The notes: generated from the letters alone by a model not told the origin. A stretch of DNA of 64,000 bases from Ruminococcus sp. AF46-10NS (GCF_003474435.1 NZ_QRNF01000003.1:1-64000); one strand, 5' to 3'. Counted from the first letter of the stretch, positions 10,212 to 19,397 are shown. Numbers and translations are program-made.

Positions 10212-10570
10212 ATGAAACAGACAGATTATGAGAAAAAACCGGCTCCAGGCCAGATCGTACATGTTGTGATCGATCGTCCAATGAATACTTACCATCGGAG
10301 CACAAGGATCTTTTTTATCCGGTAAATTATGGATATATAGAAGGAATCATTGCTCCGGATGGCGAGGAACAGGATGTATATGTTCTGGGCGTGGATCACC
10401 CGGTAAAGGAATTTACTGGTAAAATCATTGCTGTTATCCACCGTTTTAATGATGTGGAAGATAAATGGGTGGCAGTACCGGAAAATATGACTATGACGGC
10501 CGGGGAAATCATGGCACAGGTAAGTTTTCAGGAGCAGTATTTTAAGACAGTGATAGAGATGATTGAATAA
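10212..10570 (+). pseudogene. Inorganic diphosphatase-like protein, frameshifted
   Basis: This short gene resembles the about 115-residue soluble diphosphatase-like proteins of Clostridia. ATG 10212 begins MKQTDYEKKPAPG, then VHVVIDRPMNTY in the first frame. From 10292 the next frame reads PSEHKDLFYPVNYGYIEG, GEEQDVYVLGVDHPVKEF and IIAVIHRFNDVEDKWVAVP to the stop at 10568. Inserting one base near 10290 (TACCA for TACCCA) restores a 119-residue protein with the conserved YPVNYGY, EEQDVYVLG and HRxNDVEDKW motifs. It would hydrolyse pyrophosphate or a related phosphoanhydride (family inference). It sits between the FGGY kinase and the DUF362 gene. A base-calling error is the likely cause of the break. 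Confidence 0.78.
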
Positions 10571-10609
10571 AAAGCAGCAGGTGACATTAAATAAGGAGAA
10601 AACACTACA

Positions 10610-11734
10610 ATGGAAAAATCAACAGTTTATTTTACAGATTTTCGTTGTCCTGTGGGAACCAGTCAGCTTGATAAGCTGAAAAAGCTCTGTGTTGCTGCCG
10701 GAATCAGAGACATTGACATGGACGGAAAATTTGTAGCCATTAAGATGCATTTCGGTGAGCTGGGAAACCTGGCATTTCTTCGCCCGAACTATGCAAAAGC
10801 TGTGGCAGATCTCTGCAAAGAACAGGGCGGGCTGCCATTTCTGACAGACTGCAACACTCTTTACCCGGGAAGCAGAAAGAATGCTCTGGAGCATCTGGAC
10901 TGTGCAAACCTCAATGGTTTTAATACCATTACTACAGGCTGCCAGATTATTATTGGAGATGGACTTCGAGGAACAGATGAGATAGAGGTTCCGGTAGTAA
11001 ACGGAGAATACTGCAAAACTGCGCTGATCGGACATGCGATCATGGATGCGGATATTTTTATCAGTCTCAGTCACTTTAAAGGGCATGAGTCAACAGGATT
11101 CGGCGGTGCTCTGAAGAATATCGGTATGGGCTGCGGAAGCCGTGCAGGAAAGATGCAGCAGCATGCCAGCGGTAAACCTGCCATCAACGAAGAAGTCTGT
11201 CGTGGATGCAAACGCTGCGCGAAAGAATGTGGAAGTGATGCCATTACTTATGTAAACAAAAAAGCAGTTATTGATTATGATAAATGCAAGGGCTGTGGCC
11301 GCTGTATCGGAGCCTGCAGTTTTGATGCTGTTTACAATCCGAATAGCAGTGCTAATGAAATGCTTGACCGCAAGATGGCTGAGTATGCACAGGCTGTCTG
11401 TCATGGACGTCCACATTTTCATATTGCACTGGTACAGGATATCAGCCCGAACTGCGACTGCCACGGTGAGAACGATGCGCCGATCCTTCCGGATATCGGA
11501 ATGTTCGCAAGCTTTGACCCGGTAGCTCTGGATCAGGCATGTGCAGATGCCTGTCTCAAGGCAACGCCGATCGAAAACAGCCAGCTTGGAGAGCATCTGG
11601 CAGAGCCAGGATGGCACTGTCATCACGATCATTTCAAAGATTCCAACCCTAATGTAGAATGGAAAGCAACTCTGGACCAGGCAGAAAAGATCGGCCTGGG
11701 AACAAGAGAGTATGAGCTGAAGAGAATTAAATAA
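10610..11734 (+). CDS. DUF362 domain protein with two 4Fe-4S ferredoxin sites
   Basis: A 374-residue iron-sulfur protein. The N-terminal two thirds is DUF362 (HFGELGNLAFLRP, SLSHFKGHESTGFGGALKNIGMGCG). A ferredoxin insert near residues 196-245 carries two clusters, CRGCKRCAKEC and CKGCGRCIGAC, each followed by a remote cysteine. The protein ends with another DUF362 segment. Members are thought to be redox enzymes or electron carriers, and no substrate is established. It is cytoplasmic. ATG 10610 follows AAGGAG. A strong terminator follows, so it closes the FGGY/diphosphatase unit. Confidence 0.88.
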   Translation: MEKSTVYFTDFRCPVGTSQLDKLKKLCVAAGIRDIDMDGKFVAIKMHFGELGNLAFLRPNYAKAVADLCKEQGGLPFLTDCNTLYPGSRKNALEHLDCANLNGFNTITTGCQIIIGDGLRGTDEIEVPVVNGEYCKTALIGHAIMDADIFISLSHFKGHESTGFGGALKNIGMGCGSRAGKMQQHASGKPAINEEVCRGCKRCAKECGSDAITYVNKKAVIDYDKCKGCGRCIGACSFDAVYNPNSSANEMLDRKMAEYAQAVCHGRPHFHIALVQDISPNCDCHGENDAPILPDIGMFASFDPVALDQACADACLKATPIENSQLGEHLAEPGWHCHHDHFKDSNPNVEWKATLDQAEKIGLGTREYELKRIK

Positions 11735-11752
11735 AAAAGTATATCAAATGAT

Positions 11753-11801
11753 AAAAAGCAGGAGCAGACATGGATGACATGTGATAGCACCTGCTTTTTA
11801 T
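11753..11801 (+). terminator. Rho-independent terminator after DUF362 gene
   Basis: AAAAAGCAGG at 11753-11762 pairs with CCTGCTTTTT at 11790-11799, including an inner stem around TGACATG. Confidence 0.85.
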
Positions 11802-11847
11802 ATGCCCAAAATGTTCTTCCACTCCTGCAAAACAGCAGGTGTTGCCT

Positions 11848-11982
11848 ATGGCAAAAAGATGGAAGGAATCCGTATATGAATTTGCAAAAGCAGAGGTACT
11901 TGAGGCAGGAAGAGAAGAAGGCAGAAAAGAAGACAGAAAAGAAGACAGGAAAATGTACCTTGGAACAAAGGTGATAACGTAA
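11848..11982 (+). pseudogene. Short remnant with charged EGR/KED repeats, possible Rpn-type nuclease tail
   Basis: A 44-codon frame reads MAKRWKESVYEFAKAEVLEAG followed by repeats rich in Glu, Arg, Lys and Asp. Such GREEGR-like tails are typical of the C-terminus of Rpn-family (PD-(D/E)XK transposase-like) nucleases, but nothing of the catalytic domain is present and no good ribosome binding site is seen. It is best read as a decayed fragment within the 480-base gap between DUF362 and the MBL gene. The rest of that gap holds only the terminator upstream and the promoter and leader downstream. Confidence 0.3.
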
Positions 11983-12038
11983 GAGAGAATATGCCATTTC
12001 CAGCCCTTTGGTTCATGAGATGATCAGTGAAAATTTTA

Positions 12039-12067
12039 TTGAAAATATTTTTCCTTAATGGTATCAT
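12039..12067 (+). promoter_or_regulatory. Promoter for the MBL-larE operon
   Basis: TTGAAA at 12039-12044, a 17-base spacer and TATCAT at 12062-12067 form a good sigma-A promoter, about 145 bases upstream of the MBL start codon. Confidence 0.55.
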
Positions 12068-12148
12068 GAGACACGAAAAACACAGAAAATAAAAATACCA
12101 GGCTGTTAATAGTAAGTACATACGTTACAACAGATTACAGCCAGTCGG

Positions 12149-12191
12149 ACAGCGAAAGAGCAGCAGGTGGCTAACTGCAGAAATTCGCTGT
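12149..12191 (+). promoter_or_regulatory. Leader hairpin before the MBL gene
   Basis: ACAGCGAA at 12149-12156 pairs with TTCGCTGT at 12184-12191, with an inner GCAG/CTGC stem. It lies about 10 bases upstream of the AGGAGGAG ribosome binding site and could affect translation. I do not recognise it as a known riboswitch. Confidence 0.4.
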
Positions 12192-12214
12192 GATATACAG
12201 GAGGAGAAAAAACA

Positions 12215-13015
12215 ATGAAATTAACCATGCTTGGAACAGGCAACGCACTGGTAACAGAGTGCTATAATACATGCTTCGTGCTCAGCGATGAGTACGGCCA
12301 TTTTCTGGTTGACGGCGGCGGTGGAAACACTGTGCTTTCCCAGCTTAAGAAAGCAGGCGTAGATCTGATGGATGTTCATGAGATCTTTGTTACACATAAG
12401 CATGTTGACCATATCATGGGAATTGTTTGGGTGATCAGAATTATCTGCCAGAACATGAAGAAGGGTGCTTATCAGGGCGAGGCCAATATCTACGCACATG
12501 ACGAAGTGATCGGACTGCTGAAAGACATGGCATTTAAGCTTCTCAACAAGAAAGAGACACAGTACATCGGTGACAGGCTTCATCTGATCGAGGTAAAAGA
12601 CGGCGAAGAGAAAACGATTCTCAATAAGAAAGTAACATTCTTCGATATCGGCTCCACCAAGGCGAAACAGTTTGGTTTCCAGATGATCTACGGAGATAAC
12701 AAGGTGTTGACATGCTGCGGAGATGAGCCATATAACGAATGTGAGGAAAAATATGCGAAGGGCAGCGACTGGATGTTCCACGAAGCATTTTGCCTGTATG
12801 GACAGCGTGACATCTTCAATCCTTATGAGAAACATCATTCCACAGTTAAGGATGCCAGCGAGCTTGCCCAGCAGCTTGGCGTAAAGAATCTTGTACTGTA
12901 TCACACAGAGGATAAGAACATTAAGAATCGTAAAGAACTTTACGGAGCAGAAGGCAGAGAGTATTATCACGGAAATCTGTTTGTTCCGGATGATCTTGAT
13001 GTGATCGAAATGTAA
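12215..13015 (+). CDS. MBL-fold metallohydrolase, ribonuclease Z-like
   Basis: A 266-residue metallo-beta-lactamase-fold hydrolase. The metal site is THKHVDH near residues 60-66 (the THxHxDH motif). The ribonuclease Z/arylsulfatase-type opening MKLTMLGTGNAL and the acidic VDGGGGN strand precede it. A downstream Asp/His region follows (CCGDEPYNE, FHEAF, HSTVKDA, LYHTED). True tRNA-maturing RNase Z is longer and has an exosite arm that is not evident here, so the natural substrate is uncertain. It is cytoplasmic. AGGAGGAG precedes ATG 12215. It shares a transcript with larE, whose start is 50 bases downstream. Confidence 0.85.
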   Translation: MKLTMLGTGNALVTECYNTCFVLSDEYGHFLVDGGGGNTVLSQLKKAGVDLMDVHEIFVTHKHVDHIMGIVWVIRIICQNMKKGAYQGEANIYAHDEVIGLLKDMAFKLLNKKETQYIGDRLHLIEVKDGEEKTILNKKVTFFDIGSTKAKQFGFQMIYGDNKVLTCCGDEPYNECEEKYAKGSDWMFHEAFCLYGQRDIFNPYEKHHSTVKDASELAQQLGVKNLVLYHTEDKNIKNRKELYGAEGREYYHGNLFVPDDLDVIEM

Positions 13016-13065
13016 TTTTTTATGAAGTAAAAAGAAAAGACCGGAAGTGCGAGGTAACATAACAC

Positions 13066-13893
13066 ATGCCAGAAACAGACAACATCATACTTGAAAAAAA
13101 ATACAGAAAACTCCAGGATATCCTTCATTCTCTTGGAAGCGTAGCCGTAGCATTTTCCGGCGGCGTAGATTCCACATTTCTTCTGAAAGCAGCACAGGAG
13201 ACACTTGGTGACAAGGCCATGGCCATCACTGCATGCCCCTGCTCTTTCACAGACAGAGAGCTGAAAGAAACGGAGGATTTCTGCCAGGATAACCATATCT
13301 GCCAGGAAGTCTGCAGGATCAATGAATTTGACATTCCGGGCTTCCGTCAGAATCCACCTGACCGCTGCTACATCTGCAAAAAAGCCATTTTCACAAAACT
13401 CTGGGAAGCAGCGAAAGCGCATAATATGAATATGATCGCAGAAGGCTCCAACATGGATGACTTAGGCGATTACCGCCCGGGAAAAAGAGCCATCCAGGAA
13501 CTTGGCGTGCGGAGTCCTCTCCAGGAAGCAGGCATCTATAAAGAAGAGATCCGTGAGCTGTCAAAGCACATGAACCTTCCAACCTGGAACAAGCCGTCCT
13601 TTGCCTGTCTTGCATCCAGATTTGTATACGGTGAAACCATCACTGAGGAAAAGCTTCACATGGTGGATCAGGCCGAGCAGTTCCTGATAGATCTTGGTTT
13701 CCACCAGTTCCGCGTACGTATTCATGGAACAATGGCGAGGATCGAAGTCCCGGAAGAGGATATCCTGAAAATTGCAGATAATGAGACAAGAACAAAGATC
13801 ACAGAGAAATTCTGCACTCTGGGATTCTCCTACGTAACATTGGATCTTCAGGGCTTCCGGTCCGGAAGTATGAATGAAACACTGGGAAAATAG
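13066..13893 (+). CDS. larE: LarE-type ATP-dependent sulfur transferase
   Basis: LarE adenylates the carboxylates of a pyridinium precursor and transfers sulfur to them, building the nickel-pincer nucleotide cofactor of lactate racemase and relatives. The PP-loop SGGVDS is at residues 31-36. Three cysteines, Cys-101 and Cys-104 (RCYICKK) and Cys-181 (ACLASR), match the iron-sulfur class of LarE. In this class a 4Fe-4S cluster carries the donated sulfur, instead of one sacrificial cysteine. The 275-residue length is normal. No larA, larB or larC lies nearby, so the cofactor's user is outside the window. A hairpin follows the stop. Confidence 0.9.
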   Translation: MPETDNIILEKKYRKLQDILHSLGSVAVAFSGGVDSTFLLKAAQETLGDKAMAITACPCSFTDRELKETEDFCQDNHICQEVCRINEFDIPGFRQNPPDRCYICKKAIFTKLWEAAKAHNMNMIAEGSNMDDLGDYRPGKRAIQELGVRSPLQEAGIYKEEIRELSKHMNLPTWNKPSFACLASRFVYGETITEEKLHMVDQAEQFLIDLGFHQFRVRIHGTMARIEVPEEDILKIADNETRTKITEKFCTLGFSYVTLDLQGFRSGSMNETLGK

Positions 13894-13906
13894 TATCGGA
13901 AAATAA

Positions 13907-13948
13907 ATAATCCCCCGAATACCGCACGAGAAGTATTTCCGGGGGATT
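13907..13948 (+). terminator. Hairpin between convergent larE and ohyA
   Basis: AATCCCCCGAATAC near 13909-13922 pairs with GTATTTCCGGGGGATT ending at 13948. There is no long T-run on either strand, but the convergent position supports a terminator role. Confidence 0.6.
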
Positions 13949-14034
13949 GCTGCACAAATAGAACCTGAGGCTCAATTACTGTTTTCAAATTTCAAATTTT
14001 GAATTGAGAATATCTGCCTGGCGGGCTGTATATC

Positions 14035-15999
14035 TTACATATAATCTTTCAGAACATTATGATCCCGCAGTACTTTCTCAACCACAGTTCCCTTCACAAC
14101 ATTCAGAAGAGGCTTCTTCAGTGCATTCAGAGGTCCGGGGAGCTGGATCTCAAGAGGAGATTTGCCGTCCATCAGTTTCACGGAGCTGTCCAGAAGCTCA
14201 CGGATATCGTAAACACTTCCCCATACTTCCGGAACACCACGGTCTACACCAGTGAGGCCATATACAGCCTCCATTGCAGTACGTACAGAATATTCTGTAG
14301 TGAAAACAGTATCACGCGGAGTTTCGGCAAACTGTCCGAGGAATGCGAAGTTCACACAGCCATCCGGGATAACATCCGGGCGGTCGCCTTTTGCACGCGG
14401 CATGAAGAAAGCTGTGATATAAGGCATCATGGTCGGAACGCAGATCGCACTGTTCTCAGCCATATCATCGATCTGATCTACCGGAACACCAAGGTGGTAC
14501 AACCACTCTGCAGTGATCTCTTTACCTGTGCAGTCTTTCATCGGCTTCTTGATATAGTCGCCGGGAACATCTGTGAAAAGTCCGTAAACCCATACGCAGA
14601 CTTTATCAGGATCTTGCTCCTTGAACTGTCCCTGACGGTTGATGGTCCAGCTTAAGAGCCATTTGGAATCCTGGCAGCTTACGATACCACCGGTAACGAC
14701 CTTGCCGGTACGTGGATCACGCTGACAGATGTTAGTGATATAAGGGATGATACGGTCATCCAGTGTGGTGACGGTAGCAGATTCCCAGTTGGTCTTGGCA
14801 ATGTCTGAGCAGAATTTCTCCGGATGTCCGAAAGACGGATCCTGAGCTGCGATATTTTTCCACAGGGACCATACTCCGCTGGTACGTACCTCTGCATCAC
14901 CATTCGGTGCATGGTTCTGATCACCGTAGATCGTGCCCTCTGTACAGCTTCCGTTTGTGACGAAAACAAGATCATTTTCTGTGAGAAGGATACCCTGCTC
15001 AACGCCTTTTACCTTGCACTCAATAGCAGAAGCGGTCTTTTTGCCATCCTTGAAATCAAAGATAACATTTGTGACTTCTGTGTTGAACTGGAAGTCAACA
15101 CCTGCGTCCTCCAGATATTTCTTCATAGGAAGAATCAGAGATTCGTACTGATTATATTTCGTGAATTTCAGGGCACTGAAATCCGGAAGGCCTGCGATAT
15201 GATGGATAAAACGCTGGAAGTAAAGCTTCATCTCAAGTGCACTGTGCCAGTTTTCAAAAGCAAACATGGTGCGCCAGTACAGCCAGAAGGTGGAATTAAA
15301 CACCTCATCGTCAAATACATCTTCAATAGTCTTATCGTAGAGATCCTCATCTTTGGTCATGAACAGCTTCATGATTTCCATACAGCCTTTCTGGCTCAGA
15401 TTGAACTTGCCGTCTGTATGTGCATCCTGGCCACGGTTCACAGTTGCACGGCAGAGAGAGTAGTTCGGATCATGCTTATTCAGCCAGTAGAATTCATCCA
15501 GAACGGAAGCACCCGGTTTTTCAAGGGAAGGAATACTGTGGAAAAGATCCCACAGACATTCAAAATGGTTCTCCATCTCACGGCCGCCGCGCATAATGTA
15601 GCCTCTTGACGGATCATAGATTCCGTCGCAGGCACCGCCGGCGATATCCATGGCTTCCAGAATGTGGATGTGTTCACCAGGCATCTGTGCATCTCTTACA
15701 AGGAAGCAGGCAGCCGCAAGGGAAGCAAGACCGCTTCCTACGATATAGGCATGTTTATCATCAATGCCTTCCGGTTTCTCAGGGCGGGCAAAAGCTTCGT
15801 AGTTACCATTGGAGTAATAAATTCCTTTACTGTTTTTGTCATATTTTCCGCGCTCTGTATTGCGGTAATTTTCGGTAGTTTTCTTTACATGTAAAGTTTC
15901 CTCTTCATTGATCTCTTTTGTTTTTTTCATCAGTATGGCTGCGCCGGCTCCGGCTGCTGCAAGTGCTGCAAGTCCCATGAATCCTTTTTTATCTGACAT
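14035..15999 (-). CDS. ohyA: Oleate hydratase (myosin-cross-reactive antigen family)
   Basis: This FAD-binding enzyme adds water to the cis-9 double bond of oleic and linoleic acid, giving 10-hydroxy fatty acids. It is a common detoxification step in gut Firmicutes. The dinucleotide motif YIVGSGLASLAAACFLVRDA is near residue 83, followed by EAMDIAGGACDG and the RGGREMENHFECLWDLF block typical of the family. The N-terminus has a Gly/Ala-rich hydrophobic stretch that may anchor it at the membrane. ATG at 15999 is preferred over the upstream ATG at 16017 because AAAGGTGG is spaced for the former, giving 654 residues. The TetR-type gene lies just upstream on the same strand. Confidence 0.93.
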   Translation of the reverse strand: MSDKKGFMGLAALAAAGAGAAILMKKTKEINEEETLHVKKTTENYRNTERGKYDKNSKGIYYSNGNYEAFARPEKPEGIDDKHAYIVGSGLASLAAACFLVRDAQMPGEHIHILEAMDIAGGACDGIYDPSRGYIMRGGREMENHFECLWDLFHSIPSLEKPGASVLDEFYWLNKHDPNYSLCRATVNRGQDAHTDGKFNLSQKGCMEIMKLFMTKDEDLYDKTIEDVFDDEVFNSTFWLYWRTMFAFENWHSALEMKLYFQRFIHHIAGLPDFSALKFTKYNQYESLILPMKKYLEDAGVDFQFNTEVTNVIFDFKDGKKTASAIECKVKGVEQGILLTENDLVFVTNGSCTEGTIYGDQNHAPNGDAEVRTSGVWSLWKNIAAQDPSFGHPEKFCSDIAKTNWESATVTTLDDRIIPYITNICQRDPRTGKVVTGGIVSCQDSKWLLSWTINRQGQFKEQDPDKVCVWVYGLFTDVPGDYIKKPMKDCTGKEITAEWLYHLGVPVDQIDDMAENSAICVPTMMPYITAFFMPRAKGDRPDVIPDGCVNFAFLGQFAETPRDTVFTTEYSVRTAMEAVYGLTGVDRGVPEVWGSVYDIRELLDSSVKLMDGKSPLEIQLPGPLNALKKPLLNVVKGTVVEKVLRDHNVLKDYM

Positions 16000-16156
16000 A
16001 TGACATCCACCTTTCATAAATGAGATACCTGTTTGTATCGGATTAACTGTTCTTTGTTGCTGTTGATGCTATGATAGCCCATCCGGAAAAAAGATTCTAT
16101 TTACAAAACACCGAAAGTGTTCAGTTTTTTATCATTATGTCTGTTTTGATAAGTTT

Positions 16157-16741
16157 TTATTCTGTATGCATTTCTGCAGTTTTGTTTCTGGCGGCAAAAT
16201 TACGGATGGCGTTGTCGATGCTTCCGTATAGTGCAGTTGCGGTATCATCCGCGATCCCGCGATAATCTTCACGCATGCCGTTTTTGATCCAGTCCAGCAT
16301 GATCCCTACAAAGCTGTATTTATACAGATCTGCGATAAAAATTTTCTGTTTATCCGTGATGGGGATGTCTTTTGATCTTTCTGTTACCACGCCCATAAGA
16401 AGATTGCAGGTAAGCTGGAACAGATAATTCTCGATTTGTTCCCGTCCCACGCAGCGGTATACATTTAAGATAAATGGCTTGTTTTCCATCACGGCATCAA
16501 AGATCTGTAGAAGCCCTTCATGCCAGGTGGAAGAGGTTTTTTTGCCCTGAAGGGCAATTCTGGCATCTTCCAGACAACACCACTCCACAAGATCATAGAT
16601 ATCCTTGAAATGATAGTAAAAAGTCATGCGGCTGATCCCGCAGTCAGTGGTAAGGTCGTTGATGGTTATCTTATCTAAAGGCTTCTTAAGAAGCAGATGT
16701 TTCAGGGATTCTTCCAGGGCAAGCTTGGTTGCATTTGTCAT
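16157..16741 (-). CDS. TetR/AcrR-family transcriptional regulator
   Basis: A 194-residue regulator. The N-terminal helix-turn-helix (residues about 22-48) reads ITINDLTTDCGISRMTFYYHFK, typical of TetR proteins and similar to DhaS-type members. The remaining helices form a ligand pocket of unknown specificity. ATG 16741 follows AAGGAGGGTG and is preferred over an upstream in-frame ATG at 16795. The oleate hydratase gene starts 157 bases downstream on the same strand, so a fatty-acid-responsive role is likely but inferred. A small AACAC/GTGTT hairpin (16107-16121) lies between the two. Confidence 0.88.
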   Translation of the reverse strand: MTNATKLALEESLKHLLLKKPLDKITINDLTTDCGISRMTFYYHFKDIYDLVEWCCLEDARIALQGKKTSSTWHEGLLQIFDAVMENKPFILNVYRCVGREQIENYLFQLTCNLLMGVVTERSKDIPITDKQKIFIADLYKYSFVGIMLDWIKNGMREDYRGIADDTATALYGSIDNAIRNFAARNKTAEMHTE

Positions 16742-16792
16742 AAGTACACCCTCCTTTGGTAGGTTTATGGTTATTAATATAACATGAAAGTG

Positions 16793-16828
16793 CACAGAAA
16801 ATCCATGTCAAACAGTGACTTTTCTGTG
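16793..16828. promoter_or_regulatory. Palindrome in the TetR/sensor divergent promoter region
   Basis: CACAGAAAA at 16793-16801 is the exact reverse complement of TTTTCTGTG at 16820-16828. It lies about 50 bases upstream of the TetR start and 55 upstream of the sensor gene, a good place for an operator. It could bind the TetR protein. Confidence 0.45.
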
Positions 16829-16882
16829 AAATTATGATAAACTGAAACCCGGAATGTTTTGTGAAACAGAATGGAGTGTATT

Positions 16883-17911
16883 ATGAAAAAGAAATCAGCT
16901 TGCATCCTGCTGGTTTTTGCTGCCGTGATAGTACTTACTTATATGACAGGAGAATCCTATTACAGAGGAATCAGTGAAAAAGCAGGGTTGGATGAACAGG
17001 AAGAGAAAATATATAAATACCAGTACGACATGATTGTGGACAGCCCTGATTCCCAGTTTTGGCAGGCAGTATATGACAGTGCGAAGAAAAAAGCAGCTTC
17101 CAATAATGTACTGCTTGAGATCATGGGGTCGGATAGAGAAACATCCTATAATAAACTTGATTATATGAATATGAGCATTGCGGCCAAGGCGGATGGTATT
17201 ATCCTGCAGTATAATGGAGAAGCCGGTCTGGAAGAAGCAATCAATACTGCAGTAAGAAACGGAATACCGGTAGTTACAGTCATGAGTGATGCGGTGCACA
17301 GCCGCCGCCAGAGCTTTGTGGGAGTCAGCGATTATCAGCTTGGCATGGCTTACGGGGAAATTGTTGCCAGATATGTGAATGAGAACACGAAGAAGATCCT
17401 GATCCTGCAGAAACGGGATATTGACGATATGAATGAAAGTCAGATATATACCCAGATCAGTAATGCAGTTCAGACAGCGGTCGGTTCTGCGGATATTGAG
17501 ATCAAGGGAAGGAATCTTCTGTCAACAGGAACCTTTGAGACAGAGGAGGCAGTTACTGATATTTTTCAGCAGAAGCGGAATATTCCGGATATTCTGGTGT
17601 GCATGGATGAAGAGACAACGGAGTGTGCAAGACAGGCAGTTCTGGATTTTAATCTTGCAGGAAAGGTGGAGATCATCGGTTACTATACATCTGAGGATAT
17701 CCTTGCAGCAGTAGAAAAAGGTGTCATTTCAGTTACCTGTGATGTGGACACGACCCAGCTGGGACAGTACAGCGTGGAGGCAGTTACCAGCTATATAGAA
17801 GATGGAAGAACCAATTCTTTCTATAACGTAGACATTAATTTTCTTGACAAAACAGCAGTGGAGAAGATGAGGAGGGAGGCAGTCACAGATGAAAAAAATC
17901 CGTTGGAGTGA
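16883..17911 (+). CDS. Membrane-anchored sugar-binding sensor protein (XylFII-like)
   Basis: A periplasmic-binding-protein-1 domain (RbsB/LacI fold, about residues 50-330) sits behind an N-terminal membrane anchor (ACILLVFAAVIVLTYMTG) with no lipobox, so it is tethered outside the membrane. Sugar-pocket features include SQFWQAVYDSAKKKA and QKRDIDDMNESQI. ATG 16883 follows GGAG; an in-frame ATG at 16871 has no site. It overlaps the histidine kinase gene by 23 bases. This order matches XylFII-LytS-YesN of Clostridium beijerinckii, where XylFII captures xylose and signals through LytS. A sensory role here is therefore likely, and the exact sugar is unknown. Confidence 0.85.
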   Translation: MKKKSACILLVFAAVIVLTYMTGESYYRGISEKAGLDEQEEKIYKYQYDMIVDSPDSQFWQAVYDSAKKKAASNNVLLEIMGSDRETSYNKLDYMNMSIAAKADGIILQYNGEAGLEEAINTAVRNGIPVVTVMSDAVHSRRQSFVGVSDYQLGMAYGEIVARYVNENTKKILILQKRDIDDMNESQIYTQISNAVQTAVGSADIEIKGRNLLSTGTFETEEAVTDIFQQKRNIPDILVCMDEETTECARQAVLDFNLAGKVEIIGYYTSEDILAAVEKGVISVTCDVDTTQLGQYSVEAVTSYIEDGRTNSFYNVDINFLDKTAVEKMRREAVTDEKNPLE

Positions 17912-19397
17912 CTTTTCTCTTGTAAGCAAGATCATGCTGGAGGTTGGAGTGCTGGCACTTTTACTGTTCAGCATCAATATGCTGTTTTATGCGCGGATCA
18001 ACAACTCCATGCAGGAGATGGACGATGTGTATGCCAGTAATGCCCAGATCACAGAGCTTGGGCAGGTTTTTGACGATGTGCAGGACAGCATGTACCAGTA
18101 TCTGAAGGTAAAAAATTCTCAGGCATTAATGGATTACTATCAGAATGAGGCGAAATACAGGCAGGAGCTGGAGGAGTTAAATGAACAGAATATTGATGAT
18201 TCCGTGAAACTTCTGGAGAAGAAGATACGTAAGATGTCGGAAGCATATCTTTCCTGTACAGCAGGAACTGTAGCTGCCAAGAGAGGCAGGAATGTGGAAA
18301 AATATAAGCAGGAATATGATAAAAGCCTTGAGCTTTACAGTTATATCCAGAGTTCTATGGATGAGCTGAACAAGCAGCTTTTTAAAGAAAATTCCCAGAC
18401 CTATGCAGCTCTCCGGGCGGTTATGAGATATCTGGAGATCAGTAATATGGTGATCATGCTTCTGGTGGTGGTCTGTGGAATGTTCCTTCTGATCACAGCA
18501 ACAAGGGAGATGTTCCTGCCGCTGACCAATATGGCGGAAACTGCACAGCTGGTAGGTCAGGGGAATTTTAATGTAAAGATGCCCCCGACAGATTCTAGGG
18601 ATGAGCTTGGAGAGGTAACAAGAGCTTTTAATACCATGGTGGAGAATCTTAGTCTTTACATTGCCAGGACAAAGGCCGGCATGGAAAAAGAACAGCAGAT
18701 GATAGAGCGGGAGCTTTTGATGGAAACACATCTCAAGGAAGCGCAGCTTAAGTATCTCCAGTCTCAGATCAACCCGCATTTCCTTTTTAATTCCTTAAAT
18801 GCAGGAGTACAGCTTGCTATGATGGAGGATGCAGAAAAAACCAGCATCTTTGTGGAAAAGATGGCAGATTTTTTTCGCTACAATGTAAAGAAGGGTGAGG
18901 AAGATGCGACGCTTGAGGAAGAATTGGAGGCCGTGGATAATTACATTTATATTCTGAACGTGCGGTTTGCCGGAGATATCCATTTTTCAAAAAAAGTGGA
19001 ATGTGATGTGGGAAATGTGCGTGTTCCCAGTATGATCCTGCAGCCGGTTGTGGAAAACGCAGTTAATCATGGAATACGGAATATTGACTGGGAGGGACAT
19101 ATTAATCTCAGCGTGGAGCGATGGGACGATCATATTGAGATCAGTGTCCTAGATAACGGACTGGGAATGACCAGAGAACAGATAGAAAGAGTCCTGTCCA
19201 AAAAAGTCCACAGCAGTTCGGGCGAGGGTGATTCCACGGGAATCGGAATGAATAATGTGATCAGTCGTCTGGAACTGTATTATGAGCGGGACGGATTAAT
19301 GGAAATATACAGTGAAGGTGAAGGAATGGGAACAGAGGTAGTGATCAATATTCCTCTGGAGAGGAGTGAAAAAAATGTACAGAATCCTGCTTGCTGA
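17889..19397 (+). CDS. LytS/YesM-type sensor histidine kinase with HAMP domain
   Basis: A 502-residue two-component kinase. TM1 is at about residues 11-33, a mostly helical extracellular region reaches about 180, TM2 is at about 181-203 and HAMP at about 205-255. The His_kinase domain has phospho-acceptor His-297 in QINPHFLFNSLN. The C-terminal ATPase shows the N-box (VVENAVNHG) and G-box (DNGLGM, GIGMNN). It overlaps both the upstream sugar-binding sensor and the downstream regulator, so translation is coupled. It probably reads ligand-bound XylFII-like protein and passes phosphate to the YesN-type partner. Confidence 0.93.
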   Translation: MKKIRWSDFSLVSKIMLEVGVLALLLFSINMLFYARINNSMQEMDDVYASNAQITELGQVFDDVQDSMYQYLKVKNSQALMDYYQNEAKYRQELEELNEQNIDDSVKLLEKKIRKMSEAYLSCTAGTVAAKRGRNVEKYKQEYDKSLELYSYIQSSMDELNKQLFKENSQTYAALRAVMRYLEISNMVIMLLVVVCGMFLLITATREMFLPLTNMAETAQLVGQGNFNVKMPPTDSRDELGEVTRAFNTMVENLSLYIARTKAGMEKEQQMIERELLMETHLKEAQLKYLQSQINPHFLFNSLNAGVQLAMMEDAEKTSIFVEKMADFFRYNVKKGEEDATLEEELEAVDNYIYILNVRFAGDIHFSKKVECDVGNVRVPSMILQPVVENAVNHGIRNIDWEGHINLSVERWDDHIEISVLDNGLGMTREQIERVLSKKVHSSSGEGDSTGIGMNNVISRLELYYERDGLMEIYSEGEGMGTEVVINIPLERSEKNVQNPAC

